From NCBI GenBank assembly GCA_029937135.1, contig JAPYQX010000042.1, positions 1-13,962 on the forward strand: a DNA stretch of 13,962 nt, in the 5' to 3' direction. The DNA is from Nitrospinota bacterium. GTDB lineage: Bacteria > UBA8248. Shown piece by piece: positions 13,506-13,962 of this stretch. Both the position numbers and the translations under genes were made by a program. The first letter of the stretch is position 1, and every line of letters starts with the position of its first letter. Under the pieces are notes generated by a model. It was not told the origin of the DNA, did no database searches, and saw only the letters and a list, made by a program, of their open reading frames with translations.

Positions 13506-13962
13506 CTACCAACCCGCCGCGCAGGAGGCCCTGCGAGCATCCGCGCCGCCGAGGAGAACGCCCTCCTTCGGGTCCCGAACGATGCAGCAAACGCTCCCGA
13601 GCTGGCGGCTGTAGTCGGGCAATTCCTCAGGCTTGTAGCCGCGCTCCTTGAGAAGGTCGCCCGATTCCCGGCCGATGCGCTCCTCGATTATCAAGCGGCC
13701 CGGATTGTAAGTGTGCGGCCAGAACGAATTTGGAAAATTATAGGTCGCGATTCGCTGGGCCTCGACCGCCACCTGGGGGAGCATCCCGAACTCCACCACA
13801 TTCAAGAACACCTGAATCATCGCCTGGGGCTGAACGTCTCCACCCGGAGTCCCGAATGTCATGAAAATCTCGCCATCCTTGAGCGCAAGCGCCGGGCTGG
13901 GTGTGAGGCGGGGCCGTTTCCAGGGAGCGACTACGCTGGGATGCCCCTCCTCTAGCCAGCTC
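13506..13962 (-). CDS. Gamma-glutamyltransferase-like protein, C-terminal part only
   Basis: The minus-strand frame is open to the right edge, so about the last 151 residues of a roughly 530-580-residue Ntn hydrolase are present. Recognisable segments are APWKRPRLTPSPALALKDG, then the oxyanion-forming FGTPGGDVQPQAMIQ (the Gly-Gly pair of the family), LPDYSRQLGSV and the terminal LGGADARRASCAAGW, close to the DPRR-x-G-x-A-x-GW end typical of GGT. The Ser-Ser pair found after KRP in E. coli GGT is replaced here by L-T; together with GGD-x-QPQ this points to the YwrD-like GGT branch. The catalytic Thr and the autoprocessing site lie outside the window. GGT family proteins cleave gamma-glutamyl amides such as glutathione, or related amide bonds. 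It may be co-transcribed with the oxidoreductase gene downstream. Confidence 0.88.
   Translation of the reverse strand, partial: SWLEEGHPSVVAPWKRPRLTPSPALALKDGEIFMTFGTPGGDVQPQAMIQVFLNVVEFGMLPQVAVEAQRIATYNFPNSFWPHTYNPGRLIIEERIGRESGDLLKERGYKPEELPDYSRQLGSVCCIVRDPKEGVLLGGADARRASCAAGW

Noticed and set aside
1..13962. tRNA, rRNA or riboswitch genes
   Set aside because: I found no convincing cloverleaf, rRNA-like conserved segment or known riboswitch core in the intergenic gaps, which are all under 300 bases. A covariance-model scan would be needed to exclude small RNAs.

Overview
The window reads as chromosomal DNA from a GC-rich, uncultured-type bacterium. Codon use is strongly G/C-ending, genes are tightly packed, and Shine-Dalgarno sites are purine-rich. 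Nothing in it (no rRNA, tRNA or taxonomic marker) allows a firm taxon. The content (unknown-substrate acyl-CoA ligases, MBL-fold hydrolases, TauE/SafE carriers, a GGT-like enzyme) fits a heterotroph with a large accessory catabolic repertoire.

Layout. (1) Positions 1-979, minus strand: a VOC/glyoxalase-fold protein followed by a start-stop-overlapping DMT (EamA-type) transporter that runs off the left edge. The transporter's N-terminus contains a three-copy 18-bp repeat. (2) Positions 1175-8872, plus strand: an alpha/beta hydrolase, then three tandem paralogous metallo-beta-lactamase-fold hydrolases, then two tandem paralogous AMP-forming acyl-CoA synthetases. The three MBL genes and the first synthetase are separated by only 22-41 nt and are probably one transcript. 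A REP-like palindrome lies between the two synthetases. (3) Positions 8873-10564: an AT-richer accessory-looking segment. It holds an unrecognised protein whose reading frame is split by a single in-frame TAG (9095-9592 and 9599-9925), followed by a TIR-like protein resembling Thoeris ThsB (MTH538/DUF1863-type TIR). (4) Positions 10714-12208: two adjacent TauE/SafE-family membrane carriers, 4 nt apart. (5) Positions 12257-13962, minus strand: a Gfo/Idh/MocA-type NAD(P)-dependent oxidoreductase with an intrinsic terminator. Upstream of it is the 3' part of a gamma-glutamyltransferase-like gene that runs off the right edge.

How the genes may work together. Region 2 looks like a catabolic cassette in which hydrolases release or open an ester, lactone or thioester-type substrate and ATP-dependent ligases activate the resulting acid as a CoA thioester. 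The substrate cannot be named. Both synthetases lack the WWQTE-type acetate-pocket motif of acetyl-CoA synthetase, so acetate is unlikely. The two TauE/SafE carriers could move an organic or sulfonated anion, but this is inferred only from family membership.

The best candidate for something undescribed is region 3. It holds a ThsB-like TIR protein with the catalytic-type W-x3-E motif but with no ThsA (SIR2/SLOG) partner in view, next to an unknown gene interrupted by an amber codon.
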